Source: G965237725 sp965237725
GTDB taxonomy: Bacteria > Pseudomonadota > Gammaproteobacteria > Arenicellales > Poriferihabitantaceae
NCBI GenBank assembly: GCA_965237725.1
Contig: OZ250151.1
Coordinates: 1,240,001-1,304,000 of the forward strand
Reading direction: 5' to 3'
DNA length: 64,000 nt
Part shown: positions 7,819 through 16,749 of the stretch, piece by piece
Layout of the letters: every line of letters begins with the position of its first letter
How positions within the stretch are numbered: position 1 is the first letter of the stretch
Made by a program: the position numbers and the translations under genes
Notes under the pieces: generated by a model
Databases searched by the model: none
Told to the model about the DNA's origin: nothing
What the model saw: only the letters and a program-made list of their open reading frames with translations

Positions 7819-8603
7819 TGGCTAACCTCCTGGCTAATCACGTCTATGCCATGTAACACCAAATTAGGATAGTACAGCAGAGTATGTCTGGACAAACGAC
7901 GAAAATAGTCACCATCTCCGCCGGTTGTAACTACGGTCAACTCATCACCATAAGCGGTTTTGTAATGATCAATGGATTTTTCGATAGCTGATGATATGGC
8001 CAGATCAACGCCAAATTTTACAGCGTGGCTGGTGTTTTTGTTTTCAAACTGGATGGTCTGGTCTTCTTCGGATAGTTGCACATCCCGGATCAATTCGGTG
8101 GAACAATTCAGTGACTCTGCCATAGTTGCCCTGCCGGGGAATATATTTCCGCCCATGAAACCGTTTTCGCTGTGGAGAAAATCCACAGTCACCGCGGTGC
8201 CAGCGTCAATTACAAGCACATCACCGTATTTTACCAAACGTCTAGCTCCGATAGCCGCCGCCCACCGATCAACACCCAGTGTGTCGGGTTCCTCATAATG
8301 ATTTTGTATATCCAATGCAGATTGTGCTGTATTCAGAAATTGCGGCAGGGTTTTCCAGATTGACTGGAAAATTTCCTCGATCCCGGAACGAACCGACTTC
8401 ACCGATACACAGGATACCCAAATGGCTTCAGGCATAGGTATTTTTTCTAGCTGTCGGGCCAAGTCGGTGTTCCAGGTTTTAGAATCGAAACTGACCCATT
8501 GATGATAGGTCTGCGAATTACTCTGATCGTTGATTTCAGGGTTAATTTGGTCGGAAGTTGCCCACTTTATTCTCCTGTTTCCAGCATCGAGTAACAGCCT
8601 CAT
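7815..8603 (-). CDS. coaX: Type III pantothenate kinase
   Basis: 262 residues, the usual CoaX length. Motifs of the ASKHA-fold type III kinase are seen: LLLDAGNRRIKW (N-terminal phosphate loop), DTLGVDRWAAAIGA (pantothenate/dimer site), VLVIDAGTAVTVDFL and GGNIFPGRATM. It phosphorylates pantothenate, the first step of coenzyme A synthesis in the cytoplasm, and unlike CoaA is not feedback-inhibited by CoA (family knowledge). It overlaps birA by 4 bases upstream and the SPOR gene downstream, so the three are probably one transcript. Confidence 0.95.
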   Translation of the reverse strand: MRLLLDAGNRRIKWATSDQINPEINDQSNSQTYHQWVSFDSKTWNTDLARQLEKIPMPEAIWVSCVSVKSVRSGIEEIFQSIWKTLPQFLNTAQSALDIQNHYEEPDTLGVDRWAAAIGARRLVKYGDVLVIDAGTAVTVDFLHSENGFMGGNIFPGRATMAESLNCSTELIRDVQLSEEDQTIQFENKNTSHAVKFGVDLAISSAIEKSIDHYKTAYGDELTVVTTGGDGDYFRRLSRHTLLYYPNLVLHGIDVISQEVSQ

Positions 8604-9376
8604 CGCGATTCAATCCCTTGATTTTTTCGAATTGAAATCTCACCTGACAAAACCCGCTTAACTTGTCCGCCACAACTAACCAGAAGCGCGCCCTGGCTAT
8701 CTACGCCAAGGGCTGTCCCCACATAACTGTTTGCTAGCGCAATAACCTCGATCATCTGATTTTGATATATATGGCGTGCGTTCCACGGTTCCACAAACGT
8801 TTCAAACCCTTCCAGAAAAAATTGTGACAATAGCTTTTCATGATTCAGCAATAATTCCGCAACAATTTTGTCGCGGTCAATTTGATAGCCAAGACGATTC
8901 AAATCAATCCAGGACTGGTCGATGGCGTTATCAAAAATCCGCGGCATGTTAACATTTATACCAATGCCAATTACACAATTCGTCCCGGAAATTTCAACCA
9001 AAATCCCACCCAGTTTTATACCGCCAACATAGATGTCGTTGGGCCACTTCAGCTGCAAATCCCGGACTCCAAGTGATTGCAAGGCCTGAGCCACTGCCAA
9101 TCCAGAAACCAGGGACAGTCCATCCGGGCTGATATTGTTTATTTCCCATCCAATGGAAATAAATACACCACTGGATGGCGGTGAGACCCAGGGTTTTCCT
9201 CGGCGCCCTTTGCCCTGCAATTGTTGTTCTGCCAGACAAACCCTGCCGTCAACATGTGGTTGAGCAAGTAACCATGAATTTGTAGAATCCAGCTCCTCGA
9301 AATAGGTGATACAGCCTTTTGAAAATTTCTCAGAGCGGCCCAATAATTTGGTAATGCGATCAATATTATGTTTCAT
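8600..9376 (-). CDS. birA: Biotin--[acetyl-CoA-carboxylase] ligase, monofunctional
   Basis: 258 residues. The catalytic domain is complete: YFEELDSTNSWL, the biotinoyl-AMP loop GKGRRGKPWVSP, LQLKWPNDIYVGGIKLGGIL, GIGINVNMP. A C-terminal SH3-like domain follows (VEVIALANSYVGTALGVDSQ region). Only about 20 residues precede the catalytic domain, so the DNA-binding winged helix of E. coli BirA is absent. The enzyme attaches biotin to the carrier domain of acetyl-CoA carboxylase but should not repress a bio operon itself. Confidence 0.93.
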   Translation of the reverse strand: MKHNIDRITKLLGRSEKFSKGCITYFEELDSTNSWLLAQPHVDGRVCLAEQQLQGKGRRGKPWVSPPSSGVFISIGWEINNISPDGLSLVSGLAVAQALQSLGVRDLQLKWPNDIYVGGIKLGGILVEISGTNCVIGIGINVNMPRIFDNAIDQSWIDLNRLGYQIDRDKIVAELLLNHEKLLSQFFLEGFETFVEPWNARHIYQNQMIEVIALANSYVGTALGVDSQGALLVSCGGQVKRVLSGEISIRKNQGIESR

Positions 9377-9495
9377 GCATAGCTTATCAGCGCCGTTATC
9401 GGTATCAGTTGTATTGTAAATAAATATTGATTGATTAAATCTTTAGCGATAGGGTATACCACCTCACATCTATCAACTACAAGCAGGATTCCTGG

Positions 9496-10620
9496 ATGAT
9501 CAAAAGAAATCAGACCCGCGAAGTCAAAATTGGACGTATTGCACTGGGCGCTTGTCATCCAATTGCGGTGCAAAGCATGTGCGCTACGCCGACAACAGAC
9601 ATCCCCGCGACTTTGAAACAACTCAAGTCTCTGGAAGCGGCGGGCGCGGACATTATTCGAATTGCGGCGGATAATAAAAAAGATGCCCAGGCATTGATCG
9701 AACTGCGCCAGCTGTCAAGCGCCGTATTGAGCGTTGATTTACAGGAGAACTATCGTCTTGCAGAAATTTTGGCGCCCCACGTAGACAAGATTCGCTATAA
9801 CCCCGGACATCTGTACCACCACGAACGTAAAAAGCCCTGGAAAGACAAAGTTCAATATCTGGTGGATATTGCTACAAAACATGACTGCGCCATACGAGTT
9901 GGGGTCAACGCGGGGTCGGTGGACCCCGAAAAGATTGCAAAGTACTCTACGGATGATTCCATAACCCCAATGGTGGATAGCGCCCTGGAACATGCCAATT
10001 GGCTGGATGAAATCGGGTATACCCGCTATTGTGTTTCGTTAAAAGACTCTGATCCGAGAAAAACCGTTGAAGCTTATTTGCGATTCGCTCAATTACGACC
10101 GGAAATACCATTGCATCTCGGTGTTACCGAAGCTGGTATGCCCCCAGAAGGAATAGAAAAAACGCGAATGGCCTTTGAACAGCTCATTGGCAAAGGCATT
10201 GGCGATACTATTCGGGTGTCATTGACTTTGCCCTATGATGACAAGCATCAGGAAATCAGTGCCGGCCGTCAAATATTACAAGATATATCCGAAGGTCGGG
10301 TCAGAACCGTGGTTCACTTTGATGAAAACAAACTCAACCTGATCAGCTGCCCAAGCTGTTCCCGAGTAGAAAATGAAGCCTTTATTGATCTGGCCCAAAA
10401 AGTTAAATCCCGAACCAAATTTGCTGAAGATCATGCCATTACCATCGCAGTTATGGGTTGCCGGGTGAATGGTCCTGGAGAAACTGATGACGCAGATCTT
10501 GGGCTATGGTGTGGGCCGAATTACGTCAACCTAAAAAAACGCGGAGAAAAAGTGGGTGCGTTTAAATATGATGAAATCCTGGACAGGCTGGATAGCGAGC
10601 TGAGATCGTTGATTAACTGA
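9496..10620 (+). CDS. ispG: 4-hydroxy-3-methylbut-2-en-1-yl diphosphate synthase (GcpE)
   Basis: 374 residues, normal for the short bacterial IspG. The TIM-barrel N-terminal part includes HPIAVQSMCATPTTD and ADIIRIA. The C-terminal 4Fe-4S domain has CPSCSRVENEAFIDLA and MGCRVNGPGE, which hold the cluster cysteines. It converts MEcPP to HMBPP in the MEP isoprenoid pathway, whose dxr, uppS and lipid-II-related steps are also in this window. AGGA lies 8 bases before the ATG. A terminator follows. Confidence 0.97.
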   Translation: MIKRNQTREVKIGRIALGACHPIAVQSMCATPTTDIPATLKQLKSLEAAGADIIRIAADNKKDAQALIELRQLSSAVLSVDLQENYRLAEILAPHVDKIRYNPGHLYHHERKKPWKDKVQYLVDIATKHDCAIRVGVNAGSVDPEKIAKYSTDDSITPMVDSALEHANWLDEIGYTRYCVSLKDSDPRKTVEAYLRFAQLRPEIPLHLGVTEAGMPPEGIEKTRMAFEQLIGKGIGDTIRVSLTLPYDDKHQEISAGRQILQDISEGRVRTVVHFDENKLNLISCPSCSRVENEAFIDLAQKVKSRTKFAEDHAITIAVMGCRVNGPGETDDADLGLWCGPNYVNLKKRGEKVGAFKYDEILDRLDSELRSLIN

Positions 10621-10639
10621 AAATTTCAGGTTTCAACAT

Positions 10640-10670
10640 AATAAAGCCACGCTAAGCCTGGCTTTATTTA
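10640..10670. terminator. Bidirectional terminator between ispG and the lipoprotein gene
   Basis: A 10-bp perfect stem AATAAAGCCA / TGGCTTTATT with 9-nt loop starts 20 bases after the ispG stop. A/T runs on both sides suit both ispG (plus) and the convergent lipoprotein gene (minus). Confidence 0.75.
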
Positions 10671-10682
10671 TCAGGTGATCTG

Positions 10683-11165
10683 TCAAATAGAATTTGATAC
10701 GGCTCTGGAAAACCCGCTGCCAGTTGATATTTTCGAGCCGCTAGTTTGTGTCCCAGAAAAGGAACCTGAAATAACCGCAGTACCTGTTGCCCCATTGATC
10801 GTGCAAGTTAATACTCCTGAGTATTTACCGCTAATAGAGGTTCCGCTAATCACGCCTGTCACTACAAACGGTTTATTACAGTGAAAAGAGGGATTTGGAG
10901 CGATTGTGACTGGCACGCTAAAATTCTTGCCGTCGGAACTCAGAGGGGCTGTGCCGCTATCCTTCCCATCTGTGACAGTCACAATGTTACCTGAAACAGT
11001 AATTGTCACCACAATGTTCGTTGATGATCCATTTACTTTAAAAGGCCCGGAAGCGGTATAGACCGTTGTTCCACCACCACCGCCACCACCGTCAGATCCA
11101 CCGCCGCCACAACCAGCTATCGCCAATGTAAAAATACCAACCAAAAATAATCGCAGAAACTCCAT
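10683..11165 (-). CDS. Small putative lipoprotein, Gly-rich N-terminus
   Basis: 160 residues from the ATG at 11165, chosen because GAGG lies 8 bases upstream; a longer in-frame start 14 codons earlier lacks such a site. A type II signal peptide is visible (FLRLFLVGIFTLAIAGC, lipobox IAGC), followed by a Gly/Ser tract (GGGGSDGGGGGGG) at about 19-31. The rest is rich in Thr, Ser, Val and Ile (FKVNGSSTNIVVTITVSG, GTAPLSSDGKNFSVPV), suggesting a small beta-sandwich. I do not recognise a named family. Its likely site is the outer-membrane periplasmic face or the cell surface. Confidence 0.7.
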   Translation of the reverse strand: MEFLRLFLVGIFTLAIAGCGGGGSDGGGGGGGTTVYTASGPFKVNGSSTNIVVTITVSGNIVTVTDGKDSGTAPLSSDGKNFSVPVTIAPNPSFHCNKPFVVTGVISGTSISGKYSGVLTCTINGATGTAVISGSFSGTQTSGSKISTGSGFSRAVSNSI

Positions 11166-11387
11166 TTTATAACCCTCGCTGATTAACAGATTATTTGTTC
11201 TTCGCACATTACAATATCACTTCAGTAATTAACGATCTGTGACATTGCGCACACATATGCAAAAATTTAGGCTTTTATTCGACAATTTGAATTCGCAATA
11301 CTCAATTTAGCCATCATGAAATTGGATGTATGTACTGCAGAATTGGTAGAATCCCCTATTAAACTTTCAAAATGGTGAATTCCTAAA

Positions 11388-13229
11388 ATGCCTGACTATC
11401 GATCCTGGACAACTACCCGCGGCAGAACCATGGCCGGGGCTCGTGCGCTGTGGCGCGCCACCGGAATGAAGGATGATGATTTCAATAAGCCTATTATTGC
11501 GGTTTCCAATTCATTTACCCAGTTTGTTCCAGGCCATGTTCATTTGAAAGACATGGGTCAACTGGTAGCCCGGGAAATCGAAGCCGCCGGAGGCGTGGCT
11601 AAAGAATTTAATACCATCGCCGTGGACGACGGTATCGCCATGGGACATGGTGGCATGCTGTACTCATTGCCTTCCCGGGAAATCATTGCAGATTCTGTGG
11701 AATACATGTGCAATGCCCACTGCGCTGATGCACTGGTTTGTATTTCTAATTGCGACAAAATCACCCCAGGGATGTTAATGGCCGCGATGCGCCTGAATAT
11801 TCCCGCGATATTCGTCTCAGGTGGACCCATGGAAGCTGGCAAAGTGACCTGGCGAGACCATGAAAAATCGGTAGATCTGGTTGATGCCATGATGGTTGCC
11901 GCAGATGACAATGTAACCGACAGCGAGTCCGAAAATATGGAGCGCTCAGCCTGCCCAACCTGTGGTTCCTGTTCCGGCATGTTCACCGCAAATTCAATGA
12001 ACTGTCTGGCTGAAGCACTTGGCCTGGCCCTGCCCGGCAATGGCACTATCGTTGCCACCCATAGCGAGCGGGAACAGCTGTTTCTTCAGGCGGGACGAAC
12101 CATCGTTACCGCAGCGAAACGATATTATGAAGAAGACGACGAAAGCGTATTGCCCCGATCCATTGCCAATTTCGAAGCGTTTGAAAATGCCATGTCCCTG
12201 GACATTTCCATGGGCGGTTCGACCAATACGGTTTTGCATTTACTCGCAGCTGCCCAGGAAGGCAATATTGATTTCACAATGAAGGACATCGACCGACTGA
12301 GTCGAAAAGTGCCGAATTTATGCAAGGTTGCCCCGGCAACACCCGAGTACCATGTAGAAGATGTGCATCGTGCGGGTGGGGTTATGGCCATATTAGGCGA
12401 GCTTCATCGGGCTGGACTGATTAATCAAAATGCCAAAACCGTTCATACCAATACCATGGGCGAAGCCATTGCCGGCTGGGATATCTGTGTGACCGACGAT
12501 AAAAAGCGAAAGGATTTTTTCCGCTGCGCCCCTGGCGGCGTGCCAACCCAGGTCGCGTTCAGCCAAAGCAAATTGTACAAAACCCTGGATCTAGATCGGG
12601 AAACTGACTGTATACGTGATTTGGATCATGCCTATAGCCTGGACGGTGGCCTGGCCGTTTTATACGGCAATCTTGCTGAAGAAAGCTGTATTGTGAAAAC
12701 CGCCGGGGTAGACGAGAGTATTCTTGTATTTTCCGGTAAAGCCCGAATTTTTGAGAGTCAGGATACCGCCGTTGATGGCATTTTAGGCAATAAAATTAAT
12801 GAGGGTGACGTTGTTGTTATTCGATATGAAGGCCCGCGCGGTGGTCCGGGTATGCAGGAAATGCTCTATCCAACAACTTACTTGAAATCCAAAGGTATGG
12901 GCAAGGCTTGTGCGCTGGTCACCGATGGCCGATTCTCTGGCGGAACCTCAGGCCTGTCCATTGGGCATGTTTCTCCGGAAGCCGCGGAAGGTGGGTTGAT
13001 TGGACTGGTTGAGGAAAACGATGATATTGAAATTGATATACCCAATCGAAGTATCCATCTTGCGGTGGACCAGAAAATTCTTGATCAACGCAGAAAAGAC
13101 ATGGATGCAAAAGGCAAAGCGGGCTGGAAACCAACCCGAGACCGGGTGGTTAGCACAGCGCTGAATGCCTATGCAGCGTTAACCACCAGTGCTGCAAAAG
13201 GTGCTGTCAGGGATGTGGATCAGTTGTAA
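11388..13229 (+). CDS. ilvD: Dihydroxy-acid dehydratase
   Basis: 613 residues, normal length. Iron-sulfur ligands are in VCISNCDKITPGM and ACPTCGSCSGMFTANSMN. Other conserved blocks are GHVHLKDMGQ, MGGSTNTVLHLLA, RYEGPRGGPGMQEML and TDGRFSGGTSGLSIGHVSPEA. It dehydrates 2,3-dihydroxy acids to the 2-keto acids preceding valine and isoleucine. No other ilv gene is adjacent, as is common for ilvD in Gammaproteobacteria. I see no clear attenuator upstream. Confidence 0.98.
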   Translation: MPDYRSWTTTRGRTMAGARALWRATGMKDDDFNKPIIAVSNSFTQFVPGHVHLKDMGQLVAREIEAAGGVAKEFNTIAVDDGIAMGHGGMLYSLPSREIIADSVEYMCNAHCADALVCISNCDKITPGMLMAAMRLNIPAIFVSGGPMEAGKVTWRDHEKSVDLVDAMMVAADDNVTDSESENMERSACPTCGSCSGMFTANSMNCLAEALGLALPGNGTIVATHSEREQLFLQAGRTIVTAAKRYYEEDDESVLPRSIANFEAFENAMSLDISMGGSTNTVLHLLAAAQEGNIDFTMKDIDRLSRKVPNLCKVAPATPEYHVEDVHRAGGVMAILGELHRAGLINQNAKTVHTNTMGEAIAGWDICVTDDKKRKDFFRCAPGGVPTQVAFSQSKLYKTLDLDRETDCIRDLDHAYSLDGGLAVLYGNLAEESCIVKTAGVDESILVFSGKARIFESQDTAVDGILGNKINEGDVVVIRYEGPRGGPGMQEMLYPTTYLKSKGMGKACALVTDGRFSGGTSGLSIGHVSPEAAEGGLIGLVEENDDIEIDIPNRSIHLAVDQKILDQRRKDMDAKGKAGWKPTRDRVVSTALNAYAALTTSAAKGAVRDVDQL

Positions 13230-13343
13230 GATTTACGTCGATTATATTTTCGTTTTGGATGATGTCTTCGCCCTGAATCGAATGCACTTTAATTGATGAG
13301 TCAGAATGTGCACCCCCGAATCTATTGATTTCAGCAAGCACCC

Positions 13344-14513
13344 ATGTTTGATAGTTTTAGAAGATTCGTCATTTTTGTTAAATGCAAAGTGCTTGGGGTT
13401 CTTAGGTATCGCCACGAAATAAAGTGCGCCATTGGAAAAATTATTTCAATTGAACTGGGGCAAATTTCGCGTGCAGTTAATTCTCAAGAAAATATTTTTG
13501 AAATAAGTGATGCAGTTGAATTTCATTTGCCCGACATAAGTTTTGTTGAAGGGCATTCAAAACAAATTTTCAACGACGTCCAAAACAATTCTTATAGCTC
13601 TTTTGGGATTAGCGTTTTTAAGGTACCACGTGTGCACCTTGTAGACACGTATGCTGTTCCAGTAACCTCATCTAGACGCGTTATTTCAGAACATATGCAC
13701 GGAACTCGTCAGCTCATGTTAAGGCGGCGACCATATAAATACCTCACACAAAGTTTTACGCCCGTTCGGGAACGCTATAACAATGTTTATTCTATTAATA
13801 GCTTTTATTCCTACAATTATTTTCATTGGTTTATGGATTGTCTGACAAATCTTCATGCATATGAATGGTATAAAAATAATGTTTCGAACGAGTGTGACTT
13901 ACTTTTACCGGATCATCATACACATTGGCAAAATCGGTCCCTTGATCTCATGGGATACAGTGAGAACGATTACATTCGATACCAATCACGTCACACAGTT
14001 GCAAACAATCTCATAATACCCTCTTACCCAAAGTTTCGCTCTACTGAACTACCGGCTGTTCCGTCACTAATTTTTTGGATGCGTGAACGAATGTTAAGCA
14101 CACGTAATAGGTGCTCTGAAACCCTACCTCAGTATATTTTTATTCACAGAAAAGATGCCTTAAAGGGTTCGAGGATAAACAATGAAGATCAACTGGCAAA
14201 GACATTGTCCGAAATCGGTTTTGTTTCAGTCATATTGTCAGAATTAAAACTCGATTTACAAATCGATTATTTTTCAAATGCCAAGATTATCGTTGCAGGG
14301 CATGGGGCCGGTCTGACTAACTTAATATTTGCAAACAAGCCAAAAGTCCTGGAATTGTTCAGACCCGAACAACTGAATTCAAGGAAGGCATTTTTTCTTT
14401 TAACGAACATTATCGGCGGGGATCACAAAGGTATGTTTTCGGAAATTGATCAAAATGGAAAATCAATTATAAATATTGATTTAGTGATCCGAACAGTCTC
14501 TAGTTGGATGTGA
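13344..14513 (+). CDS. GT61-type (DUF563) glycosyltransferase
   Basis: 389 residues. The C-terminal half shows the GT61 hallmarks: SYNYFHWFMDCLTNLHAYEW (about 153-172), IFIHRKDA and AKIIVAGHGAGLTNLIFANK (about 312-331). Bacterial members transfer sugars to surface polysaccharides; the acceptor here is unknown. The gene is more A/T-rich than its neighbours and stands alone between ilvD and an arylsulfotransferase-like gene, so horizontal acquisition is plausible. No signal peptide; the extreme N-terminus is basic and hydrophobic and may lie on the membrane. Confidence 0.8.
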   Translation: MFDSFRRFVIFVKCKVLGVLRYRHEIKCAIGKIISIELGQISRAVNSQENIFEISDAVEFHLPDISFVEGHSKQIFNDVQNNSYSSFGISVFKVPRVHLVDTYAVPVTSSRRVISEHMHGTRQLMLRRRPYKYLTQSFTPVRERYNNVYSINSFYSYNYFHWFMDCLTNLHAYEWYKNNVSNECDLLLPDHHTHWQNRSLDLMGYSENDYIRYQSRHTVANNLIIPSYPKFRSTELPAVPSLIFWMRERMLSTRNRCSETLPQYIFIHRKDALKGSRINNEDQLAKTLSEIGFVSVILSELKLDLQIDYFSNAKIIVAGHGAGLTNLIFANKPKVLELFRPEQLNSRKAFFLLTNIIGGDHKGMFSEIDQNGKSIINIDLVIRTVSSWM

Positions 14514-14602
14514 ACCAGGCAAGTAGTTTCCGGAACGCAGAAACTAAGTAATTTATAGATGCGCGACTAATATAGAAAGTAAATCGACATAGGCATTCGA
14601 TT

Positions 14603-15850
14603 CTACTGTTTTCCTGAGCAACGATTTTGTAATTCAGGATCGTGAAAGAATTCTGGTGCAATCCATTGTGCATCGGTTAGCATAATATTTCTTTTTTCGT
14701 CATAGGGCAGAGTCATCCAGAAATTGATTTCGCCATTGTATAGATTAAAAATATATCCTGGATTGTCTGAAGAAACGAGAATGTTCTCTCCATGCTTTTC
14801 CTGATCAGATCTTGTAGCAGAATAGAACCACTCTGCTTTAAATAACACCTCCACATCATCATCATCAGGTGAAACCGAAAGTATTCGGCTTGCACCACTA
14901 AACTCAGAGCTACCAATTCCCATATTATTGTCAAACAACAAAAATTGACCGTCTTCGAGGGGGTCAATATCATGGGGCTGGTTCCATGGATAGTGCCGGG
15001 CATATTTTACCTTTCCGCCTTCCGGATCGAAAATAAAAATAAGATTAATTCGCTTGGCGTTAACAATCAAATCCGTTGCCAGTAAAGAAAGAGATGGATT
15101 CGCCAACGCAAAGGGCTTTCCAATTTCTTCAACTTCGTTGACATGTAACTTATCTTTAAATTTCAATAATGAGCGATGTATTCCATGGAGCGAATTTTCA
15201 TACAAAATATCTGAGGTAAATATTGTTCGGACTGTAGAGCCCGTATCCGAGTCTATTTCATATAGAACATCTTCCTCAGCGCCAGGGGGTTGCATCTTTC
15301 TTGGCGACTTAAGCACGATACGGCCTGGCACCCAAAGCGTATTTCGTTCAGTCAGATTAATCGAATGATGGGTCAAAATATCGTCTCGCACCCAGATTGG
15401 CTGACCACTTGAGTCAATTCGCGCCAACTCATGAAATGGTTCATAGTTCACTATAACTGATCCATCAGGCAGTATTGCAATGCCATTAATATCCCGGGTT
15501 ACCTGCCCTATTTCCGGATCAAATCGCTGGTCATACTTCACGTTCCAGATATTCACAAATTCGTTGTCACGCATTAATACGACTGAAAGCGCCCCGTCTA
15601 TTGAAGTTACTGCGGCCAGACAATTTTCCCCAACTGTTTGTGGAAATATTCCATTTTTGCCGATCGCCGACAGCGCATCCTCTGCTTCAAGAACTTTTGT
15701 TCTTAGATGCCTGTTATGCACACCAAGGACTTTCTCTTCCAACTCCTCTTTCCATTTTCGTTTTTCACCATCTTCATTTCCAATAACGAACTGATTAATT
15801 TCCTTCATCATGGAATAAGGGAAAGTTTTATAGATTATTGCACTGTACAT
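14603..15850 (-). CDS. Arylsulfotransferase (ASST)-like beta-propeller protein
   Basis: 415 residues from the ATG at 15850. Segments such as INGIAILPDGSVIVNY, HHSINLTERNTLWVPG, LHGIHRSLLKF, PHDIDPLEDGQFLLFDNNMG and ENILVSSDNPGYIFNL resemble the Arylsulfotran families, six-bladed propellers with repeated His-containing loops. Whether it transfers sulfate is unproven. Codons just upstream of the ATG continue in frame as a hydrophobic stretch (RLLVFLGALFW) back to a TGA, but contain no ATG, GTG or TTG. The membrane anchor may therefore be lost, shifted, or started from CTG. It is convergent with the GT61 gene. Confidence 0.65.
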   Translation of the reverse strand: MYSAIIYKTFPYSMMKEINQFVIGNEDGEKRKWKEELEEKVLGVHNRHLRTKVLEAEDALSAIGKNGIFPQTVGENCLAAVTSIDGALSVVLMRDNEFVNIWNVKYDQRFDPEIGQVTRDINGIAILPDGSVIVNYEPFHELARIDSSGQPIWVRDDILTHHSINLTERNTLWVPGRIVLKSPRKMQPPGAEEDVLYEIDSDTGSTVRTIFTSDILYENSLHGIHRSLLKFKDKLHVNEVEEIGKPFALANPSLSLLATDLIVNAKRINLIFIFDPEGGKVKYARHYPWNQPHDIDPLEDGQFLLFDNNMGIGSSEFSGASRILSVSPDDDDVEVLFKAEWFYSATRSDQEKHGENILVSSDNPGYIFNLYNGEINFWMTLPYDEKRNIMLTDAQWIAPEFFHDPELQNRCSGKQ

Positions 15851-16006
15851 CCAAAATAGCGCACCGAGAAATACCAGCAGACGATTGCCAGCACCATCCG
15901 GGTTTCAAGTTTTTTATATAATAGTTTTTTTATCATTAATAACAATCTAAATATCAGCCGATGGCCATATTGCAAATTTATCACCGGTGAATAAATGAGA
16001 TCTCAG

Positions 16007-16744
16007 TTACTGAGCGCTAATAAGTCCGTAGCTACAGATGACGACTAAAACCACGCCAAGAATACGTTTATATTTTTCACCGCCGTCCTGGATTAATTTG
16101 TGGTGAACCTGTAGCCCCAACCAGTGGCCAATTGCGGCCATGGGTAGAAAAATCAATGCATATTTAAACTGCAAATCAATTTCAAAAGCGACAAAGGTGG
16201 ACATCTTGATTATCACCAATATCATCCACAGCGCAAATAGTGTATTTCGTAATTTATCAATTGCAACATTTCGCGCGAAAACCGCAGATATCAGCGGCGC
16301 ACCAATGAGCGATGTTCCGCTGGTATAACCGCCCAGTACTAGCAGCAGATTATCGACATAACGATTTTTACTGCTAAATGTGTAATTAAATAAATAGGCC
16401 AGCCCATAACAAAAAGTAATGCCGTAAATTATGATCACTAATAATTTATTGGGCAAACTCAACAATCCAAACACGCCAATTAATTTTGGGATGATTAAGA
16501 CCACCATGGCTTTTTTCAAATAAACCCAGTCTACAGTCTTTAATTGGTCGTAAATTGTGATTGCGGAAAAAATCAGCAGGTGGGTAGCAACAATTGGCAA
16601 CCAAAGCAGCGGGTTGTCCACTATGAGCAACATAAGTGGCATAGCCAGGGCGGCGCCACCAAACCCAAGTCCACTGCGGACGAAACCGGACCATGCAAAT
16701 ATCAGACATATCGATGCCCAGTCGAATGTTGTCAGCGCTGGCAT
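16007..16744 (-). CDS. TauE/SafE family membrane permease
   Basis: 245 residues with about seven to eight hydrophobic helices. The N-terminal FVRSGLGFGGAALAMPLMLL and the internal half-repeat YTSGTSLIGAPLISAVFARN are typical of TauE/SafE sulfite or organosulfonate exporters. Substrate cannot be told from sequence. It lies 5 bases after the pabBC stop in the same direction, so co-transcription is likely without an obvious functional link. Confidence 0.85.
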   Translation of the reverse strand: MPALTTFDWASICLIFAWSGFVRSGLGFGGAALAMPLMLLIVDNPLLWLPIVATHLLIFSAITIYDQLKTVDWVYLKKAMVVLIIPKLIGVFGLLSLPNKLLVIIIYGITFCYGLAYLFNYTFSSKNRYVDNLLLVLGGYTSGTSLIGAPLISAVFARNVAIDKLRNTLFALWMILVIIKMSTFVAFEIDLQFKYALIFLPMAAIGHWLGLQVHHKLIQDGGEKYKRILGVVLVVICSYGLISAQ

Positions 16745-16749
16745 TATTA

